64,000 nt of DNA from Sva-07 sp963829585 (GTDB taxonomy: Bacteria; Actinomycetota; Acidimicrobiia; Acidimicrobiales; Ilumatobacteraceae), in NCBI GenBank assembly GCA_963829585.1, contig CAWHJD010000021.1:186001-250000 (forward strand), given 5' to 3'. This document shows positions 1-9,260 of this stretch, piece by piece. The position numbers and the translations under genes were made by a program. The notes beneath the pieces are model-generated. The model made no database searches. It was not told the DNA's origin and worked only from the letters and a program-made list of their open reading frames with translations. Positions within the stretch are counted from its first letter, which is position 1. Each line of letters begins with the position of its first letter.

Positions 1-1317
1 CAGGCCCCGCTCGGGCCCGAGGGAGGCAGCCTCGGCATGGAGCCAGGCCGCAGCGGCCGCGGCGGGTCCGGGGTCCACACCCGCAGCGAGCAGGGCGCCG
101 ATCATTCCGGCCAGCACGTCCCCCGACCCGGCGGTCGCCAACCGTTGGTCACCGTGGTCGATGACGAAGCTCGGACCGTCGGGCCCGGCGACCACCGTCG
201 TCGGGCCCTTGAGGAGCACCGTGCAGTCGAGCTCGCCGGCCAATTCGCGGGCTGCAGCGACCCGGTCCGCTCCCGGTGCGGCACCGCGCAGCAGTGCGTA
301 CTCGCCGTCGTGTGGCGTGACGACCGTCGCCAGCCCACGCGACTGCAGCAACGGGGCGGCTCCATCGGCACTCCATGCCGCCGCGAAGATGCCGTCGCCG
401 TCGACGACGACCGGAACCATGGCATCGGCGATCAGTTCGCGGATCCCGGCAACGGTTCCTTCCTCGCGCCCGAGCCCGGGGCCGACGACGAGCGATCCGA
501 AACGATTCAGGTCGTCGAGCACGTGGACCGCGAATCCGACGCCGGGAATCGGTCGCTGGATGATCTCGCTACGTGCGTGGGGATCCGCGCCGGGGCTCGA
601 CAGTGTCACCAGACCGGCACCTGACCGCAGCGCAGCCGCCGCGCAGAGTTGGCCGGCTCCGAGCATGCCGATGCTCCCCGCCACGACGCGCACGGCGCCC
701 TTCCACTTGTGGGCGTCGGTCGCCCGACGCGGCCACCAGTCGGCGACATCGGTGGCTTGGACGAGATACAGGTCGGCACTCGTCACGTCGAGCCCGATGT
801 CGGCCACGACGACCTCGCCGGCCAGATGACGTCCGGCCCCGAAGACGAGCCCCGGTTTGAGCGCCTGGAACGTGACCGTCCGATCAGCTCGCAGCACGCC
901 TGCGCCGGCGCGCCCCGTCAGCGCATTCACCCCGCTCGGGATGTCGACGGCCAACACCAAGGGCCGTCGACCGCCGACGCCGACGACCTCGGGAGCGGTC
1001 CACTCGCCACGGAACCCGGTGCCGAAGGCGGCGTCGATGACGAGGTCACACGGCGGGAGAATCGGTGCGCACGTCACGGCGTCGACGACACGAGCCTTGA
1101 CGCCACGGCGGGCCAGGTACTCGCCCGCCGTGCGACCGTCGGCCCCGTTGTTGCCGGTGCCCGCGATGACGACGACCGTGCGTCCGTAGGCCCCGCCGAG
1201 CATCGACAGCGCCTGACGCGCCACCGCTCGGCCCGCTCGATCGATCAGTTCTTCGACGGGTTCGGGCGCCGCGGCGTCGATCGCGCCCATCTGCTCGGGT
1301 GTGACGATCGGGATCAC
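1..1317 (-). CDS. nnr: Bifunctional NAD(P)H-hydrate epimerase/dehydratase (partial, C-terminus beyond window)
   Basis: Repairs hydrated NADH and NADPH: the N-terminal half epimerises NAD(P)HX and the C-terminal half, a ribokinase-like fold, dehydrates it at the expense of ADP or ATP. I chose the GTG at 1317 because the frame is closed by the stop of the upstream ligase gene and no ATG lies between. The YjeF_N-type motif IAGTGNNGADG is at residues 51-61. Near the low-coordinate edge AGSGDVLAG, the dehydratase active-site loop, is followed by AAWLHAEAA, both typical of NnrD. The frame stays open to base 1, so only the last residues are missing. The gene lies 27 bp downstream of the acyl-CoA ligase gene and is likely co-transcribed with acpS and glmS, an arrangement common in actinobacteria. 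Identification is firm; the exact start is less so. Confidence 0.88.
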   Translation of the reverse strand, partial: MIPIVTPEQMGAIDAAAPEPVEELIDRAGRAVARQALSMLGGAYGRTVVVIAGTGNNGADGRTAGEYLARRGVKARVVDAVTCAPILPPCDLVIDAAFGTGFRGEWTAPEVVGVGGRRPLVLAVDIPSGVNALTGRAGAGVLRADRTVTFQALKPGLVFGAGRHLAGEVVVADIGLDVTSADLYLVQATDVADWWPRRATDAHKWKGAVRVVAGSIGMLGAGQLCAAAALRSGAGLVTLSSPGADPHARSEIIQRPIPGVGFAVHVLDDLNRFGSLVVGPGLGREEGTVAGIRELIADAMVPVVVDGDGIFAAAWSADGAAPLLQSRGLATVVTPHDGEYALLRGAAPGADRVAAARELAGELDCTVLLKGPTTVVAGPDGPSFVIDHGDQRLATAGSGDVLAGMIGALLAAGVDPGPAAAAAAWLHAEAASLGPERGL

Positions 1318-1344
1318 CGCGTCGAGCGTAACGACATGGCGGGC

Positions 1345-3096
1345 TCAGGAGCCGAGCAGTGACTCCTTGAGATCACGCTTGACGAACTTTCCGTTCGCGT
1401 TGCGCGGCAGGGACTCACTGAGGAACCACACACGCTCGGGGATCTTGAACTTCGCAAGACGCTCGGCCAGTTCATCGCGGAGGACGTCCTCGGTCATGCT
1501 CGCACCCGGCGACAGCACGATCGCAGCACCGACGATCTCGCCCAGGCGATCATCTGGCACGCCGAACACCGCGACTTCGGCGACGCCGTCGAGTTCGTAG
1601 ATCGCCGCTTCCACCTCGGAGCAGTACACGTTCTCGCCCCCGCGCAACACCATGTCCTTGATGCGGTCGACGATGAACACGAAGCCGTCCTCGTCGATGA
1701 ACGCGACGTCGCCGGTGTGGAACCAGCCGTCACGGATCGCGTCGGCGGTCGCCTCCGGCCGGTTCAGGTAGCCCTTGATGACGATCGCGCCACGAACACA
1801 CAGTTCACCTGTCGCCCCTGGCGCCACCTCGTTGTCGAACTCGTCGACCAGCTTCGCTTCCAGTGTCGGCACGACGCGCCCGCACGACAACGGTTTCGCG
1901 ACGTACAGGCTGCCGGAGTTGGCGGTGACGATGCCGTGGGTCTCGGTGAGGCCGTATCCGGTGCTCGGGGCCCCGCCCGCCAGCGACTTGTCGATCTTGT
2001 CGACCAGGTCCGGCTGCAACGGAGCACCACCGCCGCCCATCCCGGCCAGCGACGACGTGTTGCGGCGCTCCCAGTCGGGGTGCATGAGCAGCTCACGGCT
2101 CATCGTCGGCACGCCGGAGAAGTTCGTGACACCTTCACGCTCGATCAGTTCGAGGGCCCGGCCCGCATCCCACTTGTAGGTGAACACGATGCGCGAGCCC
2201 GAGATCGTGGCCGGGTGCAGCAGACAGTTGTTCGCCGTGACGTGGAACAACGGAGTCGGCGCCATGAACACGTTCTGCTTCGGTTGACCGTCGGCACCCA
2301 CCGCCGGGGTCGGCGCCGCGCCGGCCTTCGCCGCGGCGAGACCGGCGACCGCCGCCATGAACGCGAGGTTCAAGAGGTTGTGGACCGACCCGCGATGGGT
2401 GAGCTGGGCCCCCTTCGGGAACCCGGTGGTCCCGGACGTGTAGAAGATGCAGGCGTCGTCGTCGGGATCGATGTCGGCCGCCGGCAGGTCGGTCGGCGCG
2501 TTCGCCGCGTCGATGACGTCCTCCCACCGGTCGGCGTCGGCGGGGAGTTCACCGTCGAAGCGCACGGTCATCAGGTGCAGCGGCGCCTCGGCGCGCAGCG
2601 CATCGAGGACGGGAAGCACGCGCGCGACGCGCTCGGCGTCGGCGATGAGCACCTTCGGCCGCGAGTCGGCGAGGCCGTACTCCATCTCGTCGGAGGTCCA
2701 CCACGCGTTCATGCCGACGCACGCCGCACCGATCGACACGATCGCCCAGTAACCGAACACCCACTCGGGATAGTTGCGCATGGCGATCGCCACCCGGTCG
2801 CCGGGCTGTACGCCGTACTCGTCGACGAGCCGGCCAGCCAGCGCGCGGATGATCGCGTCGGACTCGGCATAGGTGTAGCGCTCGTCCTCGTACACGATGT
2901 AGTCACGATCGCCGTACCCGCGGGCGAGTTCCCACACGGTTCGCATGCTCGGCAACGCCGATTCGAACACCTTGATCGGAACGCCTCGTACGTCGATCGT
3001 CGTCGTCGCGAACTGCGCGCCCGGTGCCGTCAGTTCTTCCCACGCCTCTTGGAACTCTTCGATCATGGCGGGCATGTTGGCAGCGCTCGCGCTCAT
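1345..3096 (-). CDS. Acyl-CoA synthetase (AMP-forming, FadD-like)
   Basis: A 583-residue ANL-superfamily ligase that should activate a carboxylic acid as acyl-AMP and transfer it to CoA. Visible motifs in order: the P-loop YTSGTTGFPKG near residue 218, GYGLTET near 380, FHTGDVAFIDEDG then DRIKDMVLRGGENVY near 485 (hinge region), and PRNANGKFVKRDL near 568, whose lysine is the adenylation lysine. All catalytic elements are present, so the protein should be active. The chain length of the substrate cannot be read from the sequence; medium- or long-chain fatty acids are most likely. It begins 4 bp after acpS stops and is probably translated from the same message. Confidence 0.85.
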   Translation of the reverse strand: MSASAANMPAMIEEFQEAWEELTAPGAQFATTTIDVRGVPIKVFESALPSMRTVWELARGYGDRDYIVYEDERYTYAESDAIIRALAGRLVDEYGVQPGDRVAIAMRNYPEWVFGYWAIVSIGAACVGMNAWWTSDEMEYGLADSRPKVLIADAERVARVLPVLDALRAEAPLHLMTVRFDGELPADADRWEDVIDAANAPTDLPAADIDPDDDACIFYTSGTTGFPKGAQLTHRGSVHNLLNLAFMAAVAGLAAAKAGAAPTPAVGADGQPKQNVFMAPTPLFHVTANNCLLHPATISGSRIVFTYKWDAGRALELIEREGVTNFSGVPTMSRELLMHPDWERRNTSSLAGMGGGGAPLQPDLVDKIDKSLAGGAPSTGYGLTETHGIVTANSGSLYVAKPLSCGRVVPTLEAKLVDEFDNEVAPGATGELCVRGAIVIKGYLNRPEATADAIRDGWFHTGDVAFIDEDGFVFIVDRIKDMVLRGGENVYCSEVEAAIYELDGVAEVAVFGVPDDRLGEIVGAAIVLSPGASMTEDVLRDELAERLAKFKIPERVWFLSESLPRNANGKFVKRDLKESLLGS

Positions 3097-3100
3097 TCTC

Positions 3101-3466
3101 CTAGTCGGCGATGACGTAGGCCGCCGCTGTCAGGCCGGTGTGGGTGAGCGACAGATGCCAGGTGACGACGCCCGCCTCGGCCGACAACTCGGCGGCCCGA
3201 CCCGCGAATGCCAGCCACGGCTTTCCGGACGGCGACCGTTCCACCCACACGTCGTGGAATCCGAATGCACCGAGGCCCACGCCCAGGGCCTTCATGACGG
3301 CTTCGCGGGCAGCGAAACGCGCGGCGAGCGACGGCACGGGATCGGACTGCGGGGCCACGTAGGCGAGCTCGACCTCGGTGAACAACCGCGTCCGCATCGA
3401 CGGCGTCCGTTCGAGGGATCGACGGAACCTGTCGATGTCGACCAGGTCGATGCCGATGCCGATCAT
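3101..3466 (-). CDS. acpS: Holo-[acyl-carrier-protein] synthase
   Basis: Transfers the 4'-phosphopantetheine arm from CoA to the serine of acyl carrier protein, needed for fatty-acid synthesis. The 121-residue length fits the AcpS family. The N-terminal GIGIDLVDIDRF carries the Mg-binding aspartate, and FAAREAVMKALG carries the second metal ligand (Glu) and a conserved Lys. WHLSLTHTGLTAAAYV is the usual C-terminal signature. It lies 19 bp downstream of the GlmS-like gene and 4 bp upstream of the acyl-CoA ligase, consistent with one operon for envelope precursor supply. Confidence 0.92.
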   Translation of the reverse strand: MIGIGIDLVDIDRFRRSLERTPSMRTRLFTEVELAYVAPQSDPVPSLAARFAAREAVMKALGVGLGAFGFHDVWVERSPSGKPWLAFAGRAAELSAEAGVVTWHLSLTHTGLTAAAYVIAD

Positions 3467-3485
3467 CGCCGGACCCCCGACCGAG

Positions 3486-6400
3486 TCATCGGCGCCAGTG
3501 GTCGGCGGTGTCGGAGATCGGGCCGATGAGCAGCTCGGCGACGGGCAACTCGCCGAGCAACGACTCGTCGAAACTGCCCTCGGTCTCGGTGACCCAGTCG
3601 ACGAGTCGGTCGTAGCGGCGGTCGTAGCCCTGCATCACGCCGCGCATCACGTCGCCGGGCAGGCGGTCGTGGAAGGCGAGGTGGAGCAGCGTGATGCCGG
3701 TCGTCTCGCCGCTCTTGACCTCGGGGACGAACAGGAGGGTCCGCCCGTCACTCCTGCCGATGCCCAGCAGCACCTCGCGCTCGGATGCGACACGACGCTT
3801 GGTGCCACGCAGCTCTGCGTTGCGCTCCACCCGGCTCGGGAGGTCACGCGAGATGCCACCCCGATCGATGATCGAGATCGTCTCGCCCTCGATCCGGTAC
3901 CGGGTGAAGCCGACGACCGCCGCGACCGCCGGGTCCAGGTCGGCGAGCACCTTGAGGGTGCGGTAGCTGAGCACGTCGCGCCCGGCGCCGGCCGCGAGGA
4001 CGGCTTGGACGAGCGCCCGGTCGACGACTCCCTCGTCACTGCGCGAGATGCCGACGGTGACCGTCTTGGCCTGGTGCTTGATGGTGTCGATCGGCCTGGT
4101 GAGCTCGTCGATCGCCCGCGTCAGGGCCATCACCAGGTCGTCGATCAGTGCGGCCGGAGTACCGACCTTCCCCGATGCGTGCTGGTACTGCTCGACGGGT
4201 CGGTCCGACAGGACATCGCGCAGCAGACCGTGCAAGCGGGTGGCCGTCGACGCCTCGAGTTGGCCGTCGTAGATGCCGGAGCGCAGACCGTCGTCGAACC
4301 GCTCGGACGACGCACGCAGCTCGGTGCGCAGTCGGGCCACCACTTGATCTCCCGACAGGTGCGCTGCAACGAGCCGCTCGATCGCCTCGCGCGCTTCGCG
4401 CAGCGGGCGTGCGGATGCGTCGATCGCGAGTGCCGCCTCGTATCCGAACAGATGCCCAGCCATGGCCGACAGGACGAATCCGAGCGCAGGGTCGACGACG
4501 GGGACCTCGATGGTCGCCGCGGCGTGGTAGCGGGTCTCACCGTCGCTGGCGATGACGATCGGGGTGGCCTTGTGCGCGGTGAAGATCGCCACCTCCTTGG
4601 CGACGTCGTCGGCGGTCGAGCCGACGAGGCCCGCGGCACACACGAGGATCAGCGGTTCCGACGACAGGTCGATGTGCTTCTTGTCCTCGGTCGAGTCGCA
4701 GGCCATCGACTTGTAGCACAACTCGCTGAGCTTGATCCTCACCTCCTCGGCCGCCACCTTGTTGGGGCCGTTGCCGACGACGGCCCAGTACCGCTTCGAT
4801 GGGGCAAGACGGGCCGCGTCGGCGACGACGTCGCGACGGGACAGCACGACACGCATGGCGTCGGGCATTTCCCGCAGCGACGTGAGCAACGCGTGACGAC
4901 GATCGGCGTCGCCCATCCCGGCGGCCTCGGCGATGGCACACGACAGCAGCGCGCCGGCGGCCACCTGGGCGTAGAACGCCTTCGTCGAGGCAACACTCAT
5001 CTCCACGTCGCGGCCGTCGGACGTGTAGAGCACACCGTCGGACTTGTCGGTGAGATCGCTCCCGCGCCTGTTCACGATGCCGATCACCGCTGCGCCCCGC
5101 GACCTCAGCAGATCGACGGTGCGATTGGTGTCGGTCGTGGTGCCGGACTGGCTGACGGCGATCGCCAGCGTGTCGGACATGTCGAGGCGCATACCGAAGC
5201 CGGACAACTCGGTGGCCGTGATGGCGTCGACATCCAACCCGGCGTCGGTGAGTTCGTCGAGGATCGCTGCGGTGCTCTGGCCCGCGACGGCCGCCGTCCC
5301 CTGGCCGATCACACGCACCCGGGTGATCGTGCCGGCAGCCAAGCGATCGACCACGTCACGCGGGAGAGCCCGTTCGCCGATGTCGACGCTGAGCCGACCG
5401 TCGCGCTCGACGATCTTGCCGCGCAGGGTCTTGGCGAAGCTCAGCGGCGCCTCCGTGATCTCCTTGAGCAGGAAGTGCGCGGCAGCACCGCGATTGATGT
5501 CGCGCGTCGTGACTTCGGCGGTGACGACGTCGGCGTCGGTGACCGGGTGCTCGGCACCGTCGTACCCCAACCGCAGGATGCCGGCGAGGTCTCCGGCCCG
5601 ATCGCCGTCGAGGACGACGATCTCGCCGCCGTGTTCACCGTCGAGTCGGACGTACTGCGACGTCTCCTCGACCACGCCGTACGGCTCGCTCGCCACGACG
5701 TAGCAGTCGTCGGCGAGCCCGACGTACAGCCCCTGGCCGCTCCCGCGCAGCGCGAGGAAGAGCTTCGACGGTGCTTCGCGCGCTGGCAACGCCGATCGCG
5801 ACCGATCCCTCGAATTCCGACACGGTGCGCCGGAACGCCTCGGCGAACGGCGTGGTGGCGGCACGTCGTGCAATCAGGGTGGGAATGACCTTCGCGTCGG
5901 TCGTGATCGTCGACGAGATCCGCAGACCGTGCGTCACCCGCAGGTCGGCATGGTTGTCGACGTCACCGTTCAACGCGGCCACGACGTACGGCGGTGCGGC
6001 GCCGGCCGACTGCTCGAGTTCGTAGGAGTTCAGCGGATGGGTGTTCGGCTCGCTGATGATGCCGACGCTCGCCCAGCGCGTGTGGCCGAGGATCGCGACG
6101 CGCACCTCGGGTGACTGCAGTGCCCGGCGCAGGAGCGGATCAGCCGACAGCGCCGCACGAAGCGCTGCGGTGTTGTCACCGAGCTCACCGATCTCCGCGG
6201 CAGCCTTGTAGACGAACGACAGGCACTGATCCGCCTCGACGACAGCCCCCGATTGGAACAACGGGTCGGTGCCGCGCTCGTCGAGCAGCGTACGCAACGC
6301 TGCTGAGTCGATGTCGTGGCCCCACACGAACACGTGGAGGCCCGCCGAGTCGCGCCCGCGCACCTCGAGACGATCGATCCCGCCGAGTGCCTGCTGCACC

Positions 6401-6834
6401 GCCAGGTAGCCGGCCAGCTCGGCCGGGGACGCGTCGCGTCCGGCCAGCGACTCGACCGCGGCGATCGAACGCAATCGGTCGTGTCGCACTGCCCACAGCA
6501 CGTCCTTGAGATCGATCAACTCGGCGTTGGCGACCTCCAGCGCCTCGGCGCCCAGACCGGCGGCATTGGCGTCGAGTTCGTGTTCGATCGCGGCGCTGAA
6601 CGCTTCGAGTCGGTCGAGCCGGGATTCGATCGCAGCCACCGTGTCGATCCGACCGGCGAGCGCCAGGACCCCGGGCAATCCGCGGAGGCTCCTGTCCACG
6701 CCACGAACGGTCTCGGTCACGCCGACCACGTGCGGAATCTCGGCGAGCGCTGCGTCCAGCCCGGCGATCAGCTCACCCGCTTCGGGTGTGGGCCTGGTCG
6801 GCGGACGGCTGACGATCCCGATGATGCCACACAT
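3486..6834 (-). CDS. glmS: Very large GlmS-like glutamine amidotransferase / double-SIS protein, frameshifted
   Basis: Resembles glutamine-fructose-6-phosphate aminotransferase, which makes glucosamine-6-phosphate. The ATG at 6834 is chosen because it puts the nucleophile Cys at position 2 (MCGIIGIV). The amidotransferase part has GRDSAG, LGHTRWASVG and AALNGDVDNHADLR. After a frame break near 5776-5785 the second frame continues with AREAPSKLFLALRGSGQ, then SIS domain 1 (VSQSGTTTDT near residue 566 of the repaired protein, SVASTKAFYAQ near 613) and a second SIS region (VGNGPNKVAAEEV near 690, then EDKKHIDLSSEP). If one base is removed, or two added, the protein is 1115 residues, almost twice the usual ~610. 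The N-terminal domain carries inserted helices and about 350 residues follow the SIS region; the canonical GlmS C-terminal loop with its catalytic Lys is not seen. Position next to glmM supports an amino-sugar role, but the reaction may differ. The break could be a sequence error in a GCGCGC run. Confidence 0.7.
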
Positions 6835-6872
6835 GGTGCGCAAGGCTACCCAGCCGTTCGTGCAGCGGCCGT

Positions 6873-8195
6873 TCAGCCGAAGTGTCGGTGTGCCACCGCA
6901 GCGAGGTCGTCTGCGGCAACTCGCGCGGCATCGTGTGTCGGCGCCTCGACCATCACACGAACGAGCGGCTCCGTGCCGCTCGCTCGAACGAGCACACGAC
7001 CGTCGCCGCCGAGCGATCGCTCGACCCGCGCGATGTCGTCGGCGAGCACCTCGGCGACATCCGGCGCCCGACGTGCGACCACGACGTTCACCAGCACCTG
7101 CGGCAACGGCGTCATTGCGGCATTCGAAACTTCGGCGAGCGGTCTGCCCGACCGCATGACCGCGTCGAGGAGCGCGAGCGCCGTCAGTACGCCGTCACCG
7201 GTCGTGGCATGGTCGGCGAAGATGACGTGCCCCGACTGCTCACCCCCGAGCGAATAGCCGCCGGCCGCCAACGCTTCGAGGACGTAACGGTCGCCGACTC
7301 CGGTCTGGACCACCTTGATCCCGGCCTCACGCATTGCGAGGTGGAAACCCAGATTGGTCATCACCGTCACGACGACGGTGTCGTCGCGGAGTTCACCCTT
7401 GGCGAGCAGATCCGCCGCGACGATCGCGATGATGTGGTCGCCGTCGACGACCGAGCCGGTGTGGTCGACGGCGATCAGGCGGTCGGCGTCACCATCGAGT
7501 GCCACGCCGACGTCGGCTCCGTGCTCCAGCACGGCCGCGGCCACGTAGGACGGAACCGTCGCACCACATCCGTCGTTGATGTTGCGTCCATCCGGTGAAT
7601 CCGCGATCACGATCACGTCGGCGCCGGCGGCGCGCAGTACTTCGGGCCCCACCACCGATGCAGCGCCGTTTGCCGCGTCGAGCACGACGCGCAGCCCGTC
7701 CAGCCGGCGGCCCTCGAGATAGCGCAACACGTGGTCCACGTAGGGTCGGTGGTCTCCGTCGTCGCGCATCGGAGCCGCAAGGACGAGGTCGGCGGGAGCA
7801 GGGACGGAGTCGAGTTCGGTCTCGATGCGTTGCTCGACGTCGTCGGTGAGCTTGAGCCCACCGAGCGCGAACAACTTGATCCCGTTGTCCTGATACGGGT
7901 TGTGGGAGGCCGAGACGACCGCTCCGAGCGCCCCGAGACGCTGCGCCTCGAAGGCGACCATCGGGGTGGGAGCGACGCCGAGCGACACCACGTCGACGCC
8001 TTCGGCACGGAACCCGACTGCGAGTGCACGAGCGAGCAGTTCGGTCGACTCACGCGTGTCACCACCGATGACGACGCGGTGATCGCCGTTCGACGGCGTG
8101 AGGACACGGGCCGCCGCCCGTGCGAGGCGGAACGCGAATTCAGTGGTGAGTTCGGTCCCTGCGACGCCACGAACGCCGTCGGTGCCGAACTTCAT
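6873..8195 (-). CDS. glmM: Phosphoglucosamine mutase
   Basis: Interconverts glucosamine-6-phosphate and glucosamine-1-phosphate for UDP-GlcNAc and peptidoglycan synthesis. The 440-residue protein shows the alpha-D-phosphohexomutase signatures: N-terminal MKFGTDGVRGVAG, the phosphoserine loop VSASHNPYQDNGIK, the Mg-binding ALDGDADRL, the sugar-binding GGEQSGHVIF, and the phosphate-binding RASGTEPLVRV near the C-terminus. All active-site residues are present. It lies 38 bp upstream of the GlmS-like gene and 39 bp downstream of rpsI, so ribosomal and cell-wall genes follow one another in one transcriptional direction. Confidence 0.95.
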   Translation of the reverse strand: MKFGTDGVRGVAGTELTTEFAFRLARAAARVLTPSNGDHRVVIGGDTRESTELLARALAVGFRAEGVDVVSLGVAPTPMVAFEAQRLGALGAVVSASHNPYQDNGIKLFALGGLKLTDDVEQRIETELDSVPAPADLVLAAPMRDDGDHRPYVDHVLRYLEGRRLDGLRVVLDAANGAASVVGPEVLRAAGADVIVIADSPDGRNINDGCGATVPSYVAAAVLEHGADVGVALDGDADRLIAVDHTGSVVDGDHIIAIVAADLLAKGELRDDTVVVTVMTNLGFHLAMREAGIKVVQTGVGDRYVLEALAAGGYSLGGEQSGHVIFADHATTGDGVLTALALLDAVMRSGRPLAEVSNAAMTPLPQVLVNVVVARRAPDVAEVLADDIARVERSLGGDGRVLVRASGTEPLVRVMVEAPTHDAARVAADDLAAVAHRHFG

Positions 8196-8234
8196 CTGCC
8201 GCAGAACTCTCGGAGCGGCACGAGACCAGCGCGA

Positions 8235-8630
8235 TCAGCGCTTGGTGAACTGCGGTGCCTTACGAGCCTTCTTGAGGCCGTACTTCTTGCTTTCCTTCTT
8301 ACGCGAGTCACGCGTGAGCAGGCCGGCCTTCTTGAGGGCACCGCGGCTCTCGGGATCGATCTCCACCAGCGAGCGGGCAATCGCCAGGCGAAGCGCTCCG
8401 GCCTGACCGCTGACGCCGCCGCCGTGGATCGACGCGGTCACGTCGTAGTTCTCGGTGGTCTCGGTCAGCGTGAGGGCCTCTGCGACCACCATCTGGGAGA
8501 CGGCCGTCGGGAAGTACGCCTCGAGCGTCTTGCCGTTGATCAGGAACTGGCCGGTGCCGGGACGAACCTGGGCACGGGCGACGGCTTCCTTGCGGCGGCC
8601 GGTGGTCTGGGTGAGCGGTACGGTTCCCAT
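8235..8630 (-). CDS. rpsI: 30S ribosomal protein S9
   Basis: Small-subunit head protein whose C-terminal tail reaches the P-site tRNA. I chose the ATG at 8630, giving 131 residues beginning MGTVPLTQTTGRRKEAVARA; an earlier in-frame start at 8675 would overlap the end of rplM and add residues with no family counterpart. The GRRKEAVAR and GQAGALRLAIARAL-like segment (here GQAGALRLAIARSL) are typical, and the protein ends in the conserved Lys-Arg (QFTKR). It is paired with rplM, as in most bacteria. Confidence 0.95.
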   Translation of the reverse strand: MGTVPLTQTTGRRKEAVARAQVRPGTGQFLINGKTLEAYFPTAVSQMVVAEALTLTETTENYDVTASIHGGGVSGQAGALRLAIARSLVEIDPESRGALKKAGLLTRDSRKKESKKYGLKKARKAPQFTKR

Positions 8631-8671
8631 GATGTCGGTGTCTTCTCTCAGCGATTCTGCGTACGGAACGT

Positions 8672-9118
8672 TCAACGGGCCTTGGCGCCGGGGATCTCCA
8701 GCGCCTTGGGTGTCTGGGCAGCGTGGGGATGGGTCGGGCCGGCGTAGACCTGCAGCTTGAGGATCTGCTGGCGGCCGAGCGGGCCCTTGGGCAGCATGCC
8801 GCGGATCGACTTGCGCAGTGCCTCTTCGGGCTTGCGGGCGTGCAGGTGGGCGTAGGTCTCGGACTTGATACCGCCCGGGTAGCCGCTGTGGCGGTACACC
8901 ATGGTGCGGTCGGCCTTTCCGGCCGTCATCACGATCTTGTCGGCGTTGACGATGATGACATGGTCACCGGTGTCGATGTGTGGGGCGAAGGTGGGCTTGT
9001 GCTTGCCGCGCAGCACTCGGGCGACCTCGGTGCAGAGGCGACCGAGTACGAGCCCATCGGCGTCGACAACGTGCCACTCACGCTGGATCTCACTGGCTTT
9101 CGGGGTGTACGTAGGCAT
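8672..9118 (-). CDS. rplM: 50S ribosomal protein L13
   Basis: Early-assembly large-subunit protein binding domain II of 23S rRNA. The start at 9118 gives 148 residues beginning MPTYTPKASEIQREWHVVDA, the family's usual length; the frame is open further upstream but that part is not L13-like and contains the promoter match. Signatures seen are LGRLCTEVARVLRGK, GDHVIIVNADKI, YRHSGYPGG and ALRKSIRGMLPK. It is the first gene of the rplM-rpsI pair, with a good promoter match about 90 bp upstream. Confidence 0.95.
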   Translation of the reverse strand: MPTYTPKASEIQREWHVVDADGLVLGRLCTEVARVLRGKHKPTFAPHIDTGDHVIIVNADKIVMTAGKADRTMVYRHSGYPGGIKSETYAHLHARKPEEALRKSIRGMLPKGPLGRQQILKLQVYAGPTHPHAAQTPKALEIPGAKAR

Positions 9119-9208
9119 GCCGCAATCTCTGCTCAGTCTGTGGATGAACCGGACGCTCATCTTCGGTCGGTCGAATCCTTCGAGGGTCGCTCGACAGGGA
9201 ACCGTGAA

Positions 9209-9237
9209 ATGATACGGTCCGCCGCCCCGGCATCCAA
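9209..9237 (-). promoter_or_regulatory. Putative promoter of rplM-rpsI
   Basis: On the minus strand TTGGAT (9237-9232) and TATCAT (9214-9209) are separated by 17 bp, a good match to vegetative sigma-70 type promoters. It lies about 90 bp upstream of the rplM start, in the 142-bp gap that separates rplM from the glycosyltransferase gene. Assignment rests on sequence match only. Confidence 0.5.
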
Positions 9238-9260
9238 CCCGCGCCACAACGCAGCACCGA

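Noticed and set aside
37..624. Plus-strand reading frame over the nnr region
   Set aside because: The opposite strand codes clear NnrD/NnrE motifs; the plus-strand frame has no family character and is a high-GC shadow.
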